The notes under the pieces: generated by a model
Told to the model about the DNA's origin: nothing
The model's database searches: none
The model's input: the letters and a program-made list of their open reading frames with translations, nothing else
Assembly: GCA_037783415.1 (NCBI GenBank)
Contig: JAZGTN010000069.1
Span: 372,001 to 436,000, forward strand
Reading direction: 5' to 3'
DNA length: 64,000 nucleotides
Source of the DNA: Leptasterias polaris
Taxonomy: Eukaryota; Echinodermata; Asteroidea; Forcipulatida; Asteriidae
Shown here: one piece after another, positions 1 through 12,700 of the stretch
How positions within the stretch are numbered: the stretch's first letter is position 1
Layout: every line of letters begins with the position of its first letter
Made by a program: the position numbers and the translations under genes

Positions 1-24
1 ATTCAGAGGTTAGGTTAATCTTAC

Positions 25-3000
25 CGTGGATATTTCTGGTGCAACGATATCAGGCTGAATTTGTTTGCTCTTGATGTACTGTTTACTGGTGTCAATAGTA
101 GGGAACTTGCGCTGGATATCTTTAAGGGCTGCATCAATTTGGCTCTGAAAACCTACCAAACGAATGTGCAAAATATTATTGCATTAAACTTTGCACCACA
201 TTGAATGTGACCTTAGACACTGGATTTGTTTTGAGTAGAACCAACAACCTGGGCTCTTGTGGAATAGGTTGAATATATGCCACCTTGATATCACAAAGGG
301 AGATTGACTTTACCCACATGGTGTAAACCCAAACCCACATTAATCCACCACAATTGAAAGTATTTGGATTGTTTATCGTGTACCTTCAACAACACAGATT
401 TGTAGAGTCTCGTCCTCTGGCATGTCAAGAAGAGTCACCTTGGCACCTGATCGATTCCGGATTCCTTTAATGTTCTTTCCCTAGTGAAGTAAACAAATTA
501 CCATCATTTATAAACCCCTTGTATAATTATGACATCACAAGCTCAAACAGTGCCCTCCTTGAGGTCAAATGAAGACATTTCAATTGCTAGGAGTTGTGCG
601 TGGTGTGTATACACATGACATGTGCACATTTAAATTGTTTGACCTCAGCTACATGTATGGCAGCCTACGCAAAGGGTCACCCAGTTCATTTAAGACGTTA
701 AAGCCGTACATGTAATTCCCAAGACATTCCCAATGGATGTGCCGAACATGAAGCTTGTTATTTTTTACCCACAATATCTTTAAAATGACCCAACTTGTAT
801 TTAACAGAAACTTACTGCTTTCCCAATGAGACGTCCACAAAAATCAGCAGGAAATTCAAACCGGTAGGCAGTGGGCATCTCCGGGGCAACAGGCTGCTGC
901 AGTTGCTGCACTGCTCCCGTGCTCGTTGTGGACCCTGTGCAGCGCCCACTATCAAAAGATGAGCTGTCACTGTTAGACTCGCTGCCCAAATCTGATCCAG
1001 CCATGGACCTAACAGAGAAATTAAAACTTCTAAATTTAGATGGGTTTAATCCAGATGGATTTAGTCCACCACAGGAGGTCTACTCCAGATGTCTCTTGCA
1101 CACCGTACTTAGAATTTGTACACCCTAGTTTATATTTCATTTTTATTTGATTTGGATTACAGTAATTAAAGTTATAGAGAAAAGTTGTTTTTTCCAATTT
1201 TGCTTAGAACCATTCTCAAGCCATCAGAGGTCAAAATACAAGGTACAGAGTACACATGTACATTTCGTCCATGTGCAACAAGCCTGGGGCCGATTTCACT
1301 AACGCGTTTTGATCATCGCAAACGCCGAAACCGATCGCTAAATCCAAAAACCATCGCAACTTAGCGATGGATTTTGAATAACGATTTCACTAAATCTTTG
1401 CGACGAACTTACTCATCGCAAAACAATTATTAGCGATGAGCAACTTGCGATGACTCGTTAGTGTCCGCAAAGTATAAGTTCATCGCAAATTTATGATAAA
1501 TTGCGCCGTTTTGTGCCTAGATGTTATTATTGGTGTACGTCTTGACGGTAGTTTGTCCGTGAATTAAAGAGTAAAATTACGTTATTTTCATTCCCAGTCT
1601 TTTACTGGGAGACTCGGGAAACCCTTAATCTCTAACGAGAGAGCTTAAAATCGGTAAAAAGGAGATCTCCATCTATTGGGTTCAATTATTTTAGCCAGCA
1701 TTTTGGCCTAACATTAATGTAGGCCTATTGATATTGCATCAAGAATTCAGCCTTTCCAATTTAATATCATGTACCAATTTTCGGTGACAACACTTTTGAC
1801 GTTATCTATACATGATTTAACCAGTTTTGTCAAATGTTCATAAATCTCTACGTTACATTATTATTATTTACAAAATGTTATAAAATTAATTATATTAATA
1901 CTAATAATAGGCCTACAAATGAAACAAGTTGAATATGATTTCATGTGAACCTTTTTAAATGAATGCTTAAACATTAATATAGTCCACCTGTTGTTATTTT
2001 TGATGCACCAGCACACCAGCATGAAAATTATTTACATTTAAACTGCAATTTATGCATTTCGTTTTTAATCGAACCGCGGCAACAACATTTTGACATTAAG
2101 ACGTCCACCATGCGAGGACCGACGATTTTTTGGCGGGCTATGTCAAAGGTCACTACATTTAGCCTCGTACAAAACATTTATTTTCCTTTTAATATCATCG
2201 CAACTGCGATGACTTTAGTGAAACGCAAAATCATCGGCGTCGCAAGTGCGATGGATTTGCGGTTTGCGATCTCATCGCAAGTGCGATAGCGATGATCGCA
2301 AATGGGAACTTTAGTGAAATGGGCCCCTGATGTATCTGATGATGTGCCTGATTTAAAGTCAGGAAGGGACAACCACTTGAGTACAGAAACCTGCAAGTGC
2401 TGTTTCCATCAAAATTAAGCAACACCTGCCTTTTGATGGGTTTTGGGGTGGATACAGTTAATGAAACATCCCTCACCCTTCTGGATGACTATGAACACTT
2501 GTAGTTGGTGACACTAGCGACTTGCTCTCTTGTTGATCTTGCTGCATGGTTGCAGTAGCCCAATCCAAAGTGAGTGGCATCTCCCCCTCGCTTGGTAAAC
2601 CATTATCAGGGATCGCTGACTCCAAAGATGTCTGGATTGCTTGTGCAACTTGCTCCTCAATGATCTTATCCACTGGAAGGGTTGCCGATTCGTTACCACT
2701 AGCATCAAAGCCTGTTTCATTTACATCATCCAGTAAAGCAAACATATCCTGCGCTTCCTCAACGATAGTTTTCTGCACAACTTCAGCCTGCGATTTACCT
2801 TCATCCGAAAACTCAAATTTCTCACTCTGTGCACTCAAGGAACTGTTCTGGGCAGAGGAACAAACTACTGTAGGCAATTCCTCTTTCAAACTCTTTCCTT
2901 TTATGTCAGTTTTGCTTTCTTGATCTTTCTTTGCAATCGGTGATCTATCTTTCTTTGACTTATTCTTGTATAAGTAAAATCCTACTAATCCTGCAGTTAT

Positions 3001-3051
3001 TGCAGCAGTGCCGCACACCATAGCATACTTTGTATAGCGCAACTGAGCCAT
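25..3051 (-). CDS. AKAP1: AKAP1, mitochondrial A-kinase anchor protein (N-terminal 331 residues, continues off left edge)
   Basis: Four exons on the minus strand: 3051-2477, 1008-816, 480-384 and 152-25, all with GT-AG introns and agreeing phases (575+193+97+128 nt = 331 codons). The start has G at -3 and +4. Residues about 8-28 form one hydrophobic segment followed by a basic stretch (KNKSKKDR), as expected for an outer-mitochondrial-membrane anchor. Residues 126-145 (core EEQVAQAIQTSL) could form an amphipathic helix like those that bind PKA regulatory subunits; this is inference. Exons 2-4 encode a KH RNA-binding domain with the IGKAGKNI signature at 253-260, split between exons 2 and 3. 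In known AKAP1 a Tudor domain follows; it would lie beyond position 1. The family tethers PKA and mRNAs to mitochondria. The ULK gene starts divergently 3.7 kb away. The family call is firm; additional small exons in the 1.47-kb first intron cannot be excluded. Confidence 0.9.
530..672. repeat. Dispersed repeat, copy 1
   Basis: Lies in AKAP1 intron 2 and shares several blocks with 41592-41722: a TGACATCACAAGCTCAA-like block, a GCCCTC block, AATTGTTTGACCTC and ATGGCAGCC. The spacing between blocks is similar in both copies. This points to an old mobile element; its class is unknown. Confidence 0.45.
1286..2327. mobile_element. Non-autonomous DNA element with GGGGCC-type inverted ends, in AKAP1 intron 1
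   Basis: The ends are inverted repeats of 17 bp with one mismatch: GGGGCCGATTTCACTAA at 1286-1302 and the complement of TTAGTGAAATGGGCCCC at 2311-2327. Both flanks inside the ends carry many copies of ATCGCAA/TTGCGAT motifs in both orientations, giving a strong self-complementary tendency. No transposase coding is visible. A target duplication is not clear. Elements with related ends (GGGCCCAATTTCA) appear near 24151 and 63255. Confidence 0.6.
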
Positions 3052-6000
3052 AGCTAATTATTTTTCCTAAAAAAATGAACTTTTGTTTTTAATGTCTCTC
3101 AGATAAGGGTTCAGCAGCCCCACAAAAAACAAACTTGGAAGCGAAAGTACATATAATACCGTAAGCATATAAATACTACAAAAGTATAACAAAAAAGGCC
3201 TCCTGGCCCCCACAAATATACACTTAGAGGTGACCGTATCAAAAAGATGAAACAGAATCTTGTACTGAAGTCCTTGAGTCTAGATCAGGTTGATTTCTTA
3301 ATAGATAAACAGGTACAATGTTTCTAAAGGTTAGTAATCTCAGTATATCCGAGGGAGGTCTTCGTCTGAACTGATGGAAAACATTGATGCTGTGTTGCTC
3401 TGTCATTTGTAGTGCCATTCAGGAACTACTAAAGGGAGATATACAACAAATAAAACAAGAGTTTGTATTTAACTTAAATAGAGACCGTAGTTATAACAAA
3501 AACCAATTATTCACTTCAATAATGTAATGCAATTTTCCCTTATTAAATTGGCAGGCTGAAATGCGCCAACACAATTCGATTCCATTAAACATTTCTACAT
3601 GTAACACACAAATTTACAAACAAATTAAAAAGGCATGTTGTGCAAGGTTTTGAATTTTTTTAGTGTTTGCATTGTTTTTGAACGGTGGTTTTATCTATGC
3701 TAGTCTTTTTTGTGTCACTGCAGAGTACGCTGTTTTACTCCGCGCTGTTTGCTGCTGATTTGTGTTCCGCAATGTAGGCGCTGTGTGTGATGACTACCAC
3801 CTAGACTTGATTTTAAGTCTGAGATCGCGGTTATTTCTCTGCATCAGCCACACAAAATCCCCCCGCAGATTGGCTATCACACGCTCTAACTCGCAATCTC
3901 AGACTTGACCCTCTTGTGTATACGGGATATTCATTTATTCACAACTGACATTTACATAACAACACTATGCCAGAGAGATGACCAATCAGGAGGCCACAAA
4001 ATTCCTGTTGGTTGCGTCTATTCCCAATAGGTTATAATCACTTCAGCATTTTCTGTAAAATCGATCGAGTCATTGTTTTTATTTTTATAGTGCTCTGTTA
4101 GTATGCTATTTCTAATTTATACATAAAATAATACTAGATGTATTCTTAAAATATTGAAAAATAAACATGACAAATAACCTGATCCTTACTAGACGAAAAA
4201 CTGTTTTCCCTTTTTTTGAATGGAATCGTCTAATGATTTTCCCAACGTTTTTTATTTATTTTGAATTTAAAAACTAGAATCACTTTGGGTTTTTTGTTTC
4301 CAAACTGCAAGTTGAATCACTGGGCAGAGGCAGATTAGTTACATGTGCATCAATGTTGTATTTCTGTACTATATCCCGTGGTATAAATGGTCAAGTTTGA
4401 ATGTGCATTTTATTGACGGCTTCTGAGATTCTGACCAATCAGAGTGTTCCGTCCACTATTGGACTAATTCGCCATAGGGTGTGTACAAACCGATAAACAA
4501 TGTTCCCAAGTCTGTGATCGTAGGTTAAAGACAGAGGTTAATCCACAAGAGGGCGCTATTTCAGGCAATCAGAGTTTCTATTCGAAAAATTATTTCACCT
4601 CCTGGAGGTACATGGGCGTAGGGCCAAGGATCGGAGGAAGTCCAGAGTTTTGGCACTATTAGTATTAATGGGGCTAGATCGAACCCACAACCTTTCGATA
4701 AGACATGCAGTCTATTTTATAATAAGTTGACCACTTGCACTTGACCATGAGTGACAATTTACTTTTTTTTTTTTTTTATTCTTTTTTTTATTTTGTCTTA
4801 TTTAACCAGGGTAGCCCCATCAGTTTTCGATGAACTGTTCTCCCTCAGGGCCCTGGACAATATTGGCATTATATAAGGGGCTCGATATTTACAACCAGGA
4901 TAAAGCAGTTGCACAACAGTCGGCAACAACAACTCACTTAGGTGTTGTTATTCAAGAACGAGACATGTTGTTTGTTTTCATTTCGTTTTGTCCCTTTGAT
5001 TTGAATTTGATGATTTTTTTTTTTTTAAAGTTGTAAAGTCAGACAAGTGCTCAAGACTTAATCCAAATACACTCTTGATTTGGCCTTCAAACATCTCCCT
5101 TCAATTTTACCCCATATGTTGAGGTACTGGGGCTTAAAACAAGCGTGGAAATTTACAATCTTCTTGCACGCCTTTTCACCATGGTTTCAACTTTCACCAT
5201 GCGCATATGGTACAAACAGCAACCCTGCCTGCACCACAGCGCACCCCCAATACACAATATGCCTACACTAACATAAACAGTAACACTGCAGTCCAAACAC
5301 GCCACGTGTGACCGTCACCTAAGACCACTAATTTCAACAAATTTTAACAAAAGACAAGTATTTTTTCCATCAGCCGCATCAACTATATTTATCATATTAC
5401 TCCTATACTTAAAAATAAGTTATATTTACCTCGGCCAAAAGGAGAATTTTTACAAAATTCTCCAGCAGTTAGAAGCAATATCACCACCACGTGGGATACG
5501 TAGCAAAAGACTGAAGCATGAGAAGCACATTTCGTATTTATATGAGGTTAAACAAATAATTAAAATTATACCCTAATTGAAACAAAAAATACTGGAAAAA
5601 GTTCAAGCACTTTTAGTTGAATTTGTGTAGTTTTTGAAATTTTTATTAGTTTATTTTTGACATTTTGTTATCAGACAATTTTTTTAATTTGTACATATAT
5701 ATTTGAGAGTGTGTACCCCCGTGCTTTTCAGCATTTAACGGGTTCCCTAAATATCGTGTGAGCAACAGAGGATTGATACAATCGACTCAACAATGTGATT
5801 CGCCCAAAACATTGCTTTACCACGAACAAATTCTGCCGAAAATATCAGTGAATCAGTAAGTTATAAAATAAAAGCAGTTAATATGTGTTTTGTTTCAAGA
5901 ATTTTTAATTAAAAATGCTCTGTCTAATCTGAAGTGAAAACTTTAATAATAAGATGGTTCTATTTTCCCTTGCATGTAACTGAGCTATTCGGCCCCCACC

Positions 6001-6706
6001 AAAACAACCTTACGTCAGAGTGGATATTCCATTTTACATGAGGTGTGTCACTTTTATTTAATCGTAACCGCAGTCGTAAAAAAAAATGTTTTGCAAGAAT
6101 TAATCCTTAACTTGGATGATTTATATTTATTTACAATAAATTTCAATCTTTTCACTTCTTTTATCCACAAAGATATCAAACAAATTACCTTTTAACGGTT
6201 AATTCATATCTTTACCCTTAGATTGCCCTTTTGAAAAGTGGATGGTACACAAAGCAATCAGCTGGATAGCCTGTTTATTAAAATGGTCAAAAGTGCATGG
6301 GATAGAATGACGATGTCGTCATTCGACAACAAACCACACAATCGTTGGTTTAGAACAGAAGCAGACTCGTCTGCAAATTTCATTACATATTTTCCAAAGT
6401 GGCCTTCCATTTCATCCAAAATGAGTATTGGATAATGTGAAAATGTTGCTGTAGCTTTGAGGCAGTGATTAATGTAATCATATCGAGACAGCCTTGCCAA
6501 CAAAGAGAATGAAAATGGACTAACATTTAACAACGGCGCACCCGTGATCGTGAGTGACAGACGATTGTATGGCGGGCTGTTGTGCTGCTGTGCTCTTTTG
6601 GCCGTCAGCAAAGCGGACAAGCTTTGTGCTTTGTTTTGAGACTCTATGACCGCTTTAGTTTAGGTCCCATTTTTGCACCTCTTTGTTCCTTATTGAGGTT
6701 GAAAAA
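3052..6706. other. Intergenic region between AKAP1 and ULK (head-to-head)
   Basis: No credible coding exon is seen on either strand. The region must hold both promoters and 5' untranslated sequences, but no TATA or initiator element can be assigned. A poly(T) tract lies at about 4762-4778. The part from about 4795 to 4900 resembles the 3' tail of an interspersed repeat. The stretch just before the ULK start (about 6540-6706) is less AT-rich and is probably ULK 5' UTR. Open frames such as 6238-6435 and 6258-6620 overlap on opposite strands and look like chance. Confidence 0.5.
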
Positions 6707-9700
6707 ATGGAGAGCGTTGGAGAATTTGAGTACAACAAGAAAGACCTTATTGGTCATGGGGCATTTGCAGTTGTCTTCAAAGGAAAGAGAAAACAGGTAA
6801 ACAATTTTGTGTATGTAAAAAAACAAAAAACTAAAAAATTATCAAACTGAAATTATAATAAAAATTATTGATAGTAAAAAAAAATAGCAATATAGCATGT
6901 ATGATGTATCCTCCCCTGTCCGGTTTTCGATGTACATGCCTTTTTCTTTGAATTGAAAAAAAAAAAAATGCCATATATCAACTGATGCCCTAATTACCTT
7001 CGTTTGTTTATAAGAAGTAGGCCTATGTAAAAATATATTAAAACTTGATAGACATTGAAACTTTCACACTACGCACCGAACTTCGATGACTTCAATAGCG
7101 TCCCATTTGTTTTGAGTTTGACCTGTTTTCGAGGCAAACAAGAAAGTATGGTGTCCCGGTGAAGCCATACCCGGAAGAAACATCTGCAGTGACTTCAAGT
7201 GTTCTGTGAGACTTTGTGTATGACTCTATAGCCAGCAGTTGTCTTCATTTTATTCAAGATATTTTTTATTTAATTTTAAAAATTACCATGGTAATTTGCA
7301 AAACCCCCCCCCCCCCCCCCAAAAAAAAAACAGTAAATAATTCTTGGCTTTCAAAGCTGATATTTTTTTAGTTTTGTGTCTTTTTATGTTTCTTAACATT
7401 TATAATAAAGCATATAAATAAACAGTGATAATTGAATCACCAAGCCGATGTTTAAATTTTAATATTAGGGGCCTAATAATAATAATGATATGAGGGTTAC
7501 ACACATTTTTCTCAAGACTATAAGAAAATGATATATGTATTTTTCCCCCAGAATGCTCAGCAGAATGTTCAGTCACATGATTTGATCACAGTGAATTGTG
7601 AATTGAAAAAGTGTTTGATGAAACTTTTTCGGTGGGCAAATTTTTTTGTATGGCCCCGACAGTATGACATATTTTTGTACCTTGTAGAAATGCCTAAATA
7701 CCACAACTTTTTGCATTTACTGCAACTAACCAGTGGAGCCATACATGTTTCTAAGTTTTGGTCAAAGGAGAGGAGACTCTTTGCTTGGCAAGTCAAACCA
7801 CAAAAATTGTATCTAGGGACTGTTTACATCGCGCGCAGAGAGGTAAATGATTTGCCTCGATTTCAGGGTCGCCTTGAATACAGGACGTCCTACGATATAG
7901 GAATAGGATAGTAGTTAGTACCGAGGACTGGGGGAGGGGGGGGGACACAATTCTTTCTTACTCGTCACCATGACCGGGACAGGCCTAAAGAAAAGCCTGG
8001 TTCATACTTCATGCGGACGAGCAAAGGCGAAGCAAATTTTCTTCCGTCCCAATTGGAAAAACAGCGCATTTTGACTATTGCGTCAGAAAAATGCACTTCA
8101 CATTTGCTTTGGTGTGAAGTATGAATTGGCTTGCCGCTTGAACACAACAGACTGGGTCTCTGTGGCCTCTTTGTGTAATTCCAGGACTGGTGATTCTCAA
8201 AAAACAGAATCATCATCATAACGCGGAGAACCTCAACAGTTACACTGGTAATGCACTTTGAAGTCGCATGATGATGGATATTAAAGGGAAACACCCATGT
8301 TGTCAGGAATATGAATTGTGGATTGTGATTTAATAATTGCCAAACCATTCTTTTTCATTTACTTCCTACTCGACCAAACAAATGCCCAGTATGGCTCGAT
8401 GGACAATCGACCTCGCCGCACCATTTTTTCTTGGCATACTTTGCTCACTCATAACCCCAACATTGTCCAACATTTGTTTGAGCATTCATGTTTTGTGTGA
8501 ATATTTGACAGAGAGCAGATGAGGTCGTGGCAATCAAGTGCATTAACAAGAAGAAGTTATCAAAGTCGCAGACCATGCCAGAGAAAGAAATTGAAATTCT
8601 TAAGGTAAGGTTGATCTTTCCTTGAACTAATTAGTTGTAAAGCTGATATAACAAGTTTTTGTAAAAGTATTGCACCTTAAAAAAAAAATTGTTCATGACA
8701 TGATTTTGCATTTTATAGCATAATTCTGCATGGTAAACTGCTTTACTGACTATACATTACTGTATATTCCTCATTGAAGTGCCTTACTAAGGAGAAACTG
8801 CTTTGTCCTTTCAAGAATTGCCTGAGCCATTGTTCAACATTATGATAGTCATTTCCTTTCATTAATAGACCACAACATAACACAGGTTCTAAATCCAGCT
8901 TTAGCTTCTGAGTCTGACCTCAGTGCAGAGTGACATGCAGTTTGGGCTGTTTTATTTCCAAAGTAATACATTGTAGAACCATAGAGTTAACTGTTACATA
9001 ACCTTTGACAAAGGACAACATTAGTGTAATGACAAACATAAGCAATAGCGAGAAAGTCTCAAATGCATGCATTAATTACATGAAGATCTGTACAGTTATT
9101 ATGTATACCTATTGGCCCAAGGCCTTTACAATGAGTTTTGCGTACTATGACAAATTTTACTAAGGATAAGTAATTCTGATTCTTCTGAATCCATTAAAAA
9201 AAATTGTAAACTTACAATTATGTGTAATTTATTACATTTTGCTTAAATAATACATGAACAAACAATCACTTTTACCGGTGCATGTTTACCACCAATTTGC
9301 ATTTCAGGACCTCAACCATGAAAACGTAGTCTCATTACTACATTTCAAGGTAAGTTGACAATCTCAAAAGTAGAGCAAAGGTCACTTGTTTTTAAGTGTT
9401 TTACATAATACCTGTATGTACAATTTTATGTCATGTATTATAAATATACACACACGACTACCAGTGCATCATTTTAATTCACCTTTCTTTATGAAGCAGG
9501 GCACCAGTGAACATTTTAAGGGAAAGTATGTATCCATTGTACATTATTGTTTTTTTCAAGACTTAATTCATTTACTCTCTCTCTCTCTAGTTTTTAATAA
9601 AAACTCAATTTTAAACAACCTGTAAGAAATAATACGCCAATTTTGTGATGATTTTTTTTTACAACAACATTGTCTCCTGACAACTAGAGCACCCTACAAG

Positions 9701-12700
9701 ATTTGAAATATTAAGAACAACCAATTGAATATTTTCCGAGCCAAAACGCAAGATTAAAAAAAATTATAAACAAAGTTTTTTGATTGGAATCATGGCAATC
9801 AAAATAAGCAATGGTGATTTTAAGGGTTTTCAAATCTTTATTTTTAGCTGTTTCGCTTTGCAGCGAAACAGCTCTTGTTTTACTAAGAGTTTTTATTGTT
9901 GTTTTTTTTATTTTAATGTTTCAGACTTCTGGAAGTCATTGAAATAACGCACAATTCGTTCTTAGCGGCCTTTTGCATAGTTCCTAAAGAGCAATTGCAA
10001 TGAAACTTTCAGTGATGAAAGGCATTGGTGCAATAATGTGTCTAAAACAAGGATGTCATGATGACGTCATCACCTGTCACGTGACGTCATCTTAAAGGTT
10101 TATAATTTAAATATTTGATAATGCGTATCAAATCAGTCACAAGAGACCGTAGTGCCTTGTAATTCAAAAGTGCTAAATATTATGAAAATGCTTTCAACGA
10201 TGTTAGTGTCCGGCAAGGGTGTGCAGTTAAAAAAAATACTGATGACGTCACGATACGCAATAGCGCCCTCTAGCGGCAGTTGGAAAACTGTTCAAAATGC
10301 ACTTTGAAAAGATGTGTGTTGCGAAGTTTTTTGTAATCGCTTCAAAATTGATACACATGATAAACGTCAGGCAGCCAACATATGTATGAAGTTTTAGATT
10401 GATTATGTCATCAGGGGTCACGTGACGTGACATTAAAGGTGCACTATTTGAAGTCGTATATCTCCAAAAGTATAGGTCTGATTACGTTGAAACTTGGCAA
10501 GTCGTTAGATAATGGCAAGTTCCTGTTAAACTTGTAATGACGTCATGATGACGCCATCACACGATTTGTTATGATTTTTTCATTATTTGCCCCTTTAAGT
10601 CAGAAATTGCTAACGGAACATGCTTTAATCCAAATTCTTTTTTAAACAGGCTTGATGTCATAACTGATTCGTAAAATAATTGACGTCATCATGACGTCAT
10701 GACTTGTCAGGTTATATTATCTTAAAGGTACAGTTTTACAAGATACATGTATATAGACAATGAATTGGATCTTACAAGGCATTAAATATTGTATTATTAA
10801 CTTGATTATGTACACACTACAAACTTTCATATTCAAATCGAGTAATTTGAAAATATTATTAGCGAAACAGCTCTGCATTTGTTCACAAATGCAATCATGT
10901 CTAGTTGTTTTTATTTTAATGTTTCAGACTTCCGGAAGTCATTGAAATAACACACAATTCGTTCCAAGCACCTTTTTTCATAGTTCCCGATAAGCAATTG
11001 CAATGAAACTTTCAGTGATGAAAGGCATTGGTGCAAGGAAGGTCCAAAATGAAATCCGTCATGATGACGTCACCACCTGTCACGTGACGTCATCTTAAAG
11101 GTATTATACAGGATTGGCAGAGCTGACAAAATAATCACAGACAGTGTTCATGTTTTGTGTAATCAACCACATACATGAAATAACAAACCTGTGAAAATTT
11201 GAGCTCAATTGGTCATCGAGGTCACGAGAAAATAGTGAAAAGAGACCTTATGTGTTTTCTGTTTTTCAAACATCGAGTTTATTATCGCGCGCGATAAAAA
11301 CTATTGTTTTACTCATTTCTCAGAAACGATAGCATTTTAGGCAGAAATATTTTAAGGAACCCTTTCTACCATTACTTACTTTAAATCATGTAAGTTATGT
11401 GTGAATCTGTGAACATTTGTGTTTTTCGATCTTACCAATAGTGTACAGGGCCTTTAAAGGTTTCTATTTAAAATATTTGAAAATCTATATCAAATCAGCC
11501 ACAAGAGACCATAGGTTTCTGTTTGTGGGATTGGGTAGGGATAAATTAGGTCTTCATTTTTCAGTGTGCGTGACCTCATGTGACCTCTACTTCCGGTCGA
11601 AACCGGAAGTGCCTTGTAATTCAAAAGTGCTAAATATTATGAAAATGCTTTCAACGATGTTAGTGTCCGGCAAGGGTGTGCAGTTAAAAAAAAATACTGA
11701 TGACGTCACGATACGCAATAGCGCCCTCTAGCGGCAGTTGGAAAACTGTTCAAAATGCACTTTGAAAAGATGTGTGTTGCAAAGTTTATTGTAATCGCTT
11801 CAAAATTGATACACATGATACACAAATCACAACTGAATCGACTCCAACGTCTACAAAACAATGCAGCCAGAGTAGTTACATTATCCAAAAAGAGTGTAAG
11901 CATCAGCTCTCTTCTGAAACAACTTCACTGGCTCCCAATTGAACAGCGGATTAAATACAAAATTGGCTTGCTTGTGTTTAAGGCGATGATTGGTTATTCC
12001 CCGTCTTATATATGTGATCTTGTGCAGCCATATGTTCCAACACGAGAAAACCTACGCTCTGCAGACAAATTTCTGCTTGAAGAACACAGGGCACGCAACT
12101 CTTGGGGAGAGCGTTCATTTCAAGTCGCAGCAGCAAAGATATGGAATGGTCTTCCACACAAAGTCCGGGCAGCTGTCACAACTGATACATTCAAATCAGC
12201 ACTCAAAACACATCTGTTCAACATGCACAACTAACCATTGCCTTTGACATTATTTTGATATGGACATGTGAATTTGACCACAGAGCATAATAACTATAAC
12301 TATTTTATTAGATATCACGAGCAGTGCACTTGGAGCTGAACTGACTAGAGTGCAGATTTTTGAGCAAGCGCCATGAGCGCCTGCATTGGCGGATACCGGC
12401 GCTATATAAGACTTCGATTATTATTATTATTATGATAAACGTCAGGCAGCCAACATATGTATGAAGTTTTAGATTGATTACGTCATCAGGGGTCACGTGA
12501 CGTGACATTAAAGGTGCACTATTTGAAGTCGTATATCTCCAAAAGTATAGGTCTGATTACGTTGAAACTTGTCGTTAGATAATGGCAAGTTCCTGTTAAA
12601 CTTGTAATGACGTCATGATGACGTCATCACACGATTTGTTATGATTTTTTCATTTTTTGCCCCTTTAAGTCAGAAATTGCTAACGGAACATGCTTTAATC

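Noticed and set aside
6258..6620. 120-codon minus-strand frame upstream of ULK
   Set aside because: No domain or family resemblance. It overlaps an opposite-strand frame and the probable ULK 5' UTR.
3052..6706. Shared bidirectional promoter for AKAP1 and ULK
   Set aside because: The start codons are 3.7 kb apart and no CpG-rich shared core is visible, so divergent orientation alone does not support it.
11706..11903. Minus-strand frame opposite the LINE fragment, and its near-twin at 10248-10433
   Set aside because: They share a sequence because the underlying repeat is duplicated, and they read through a LINE on the wrong strand.
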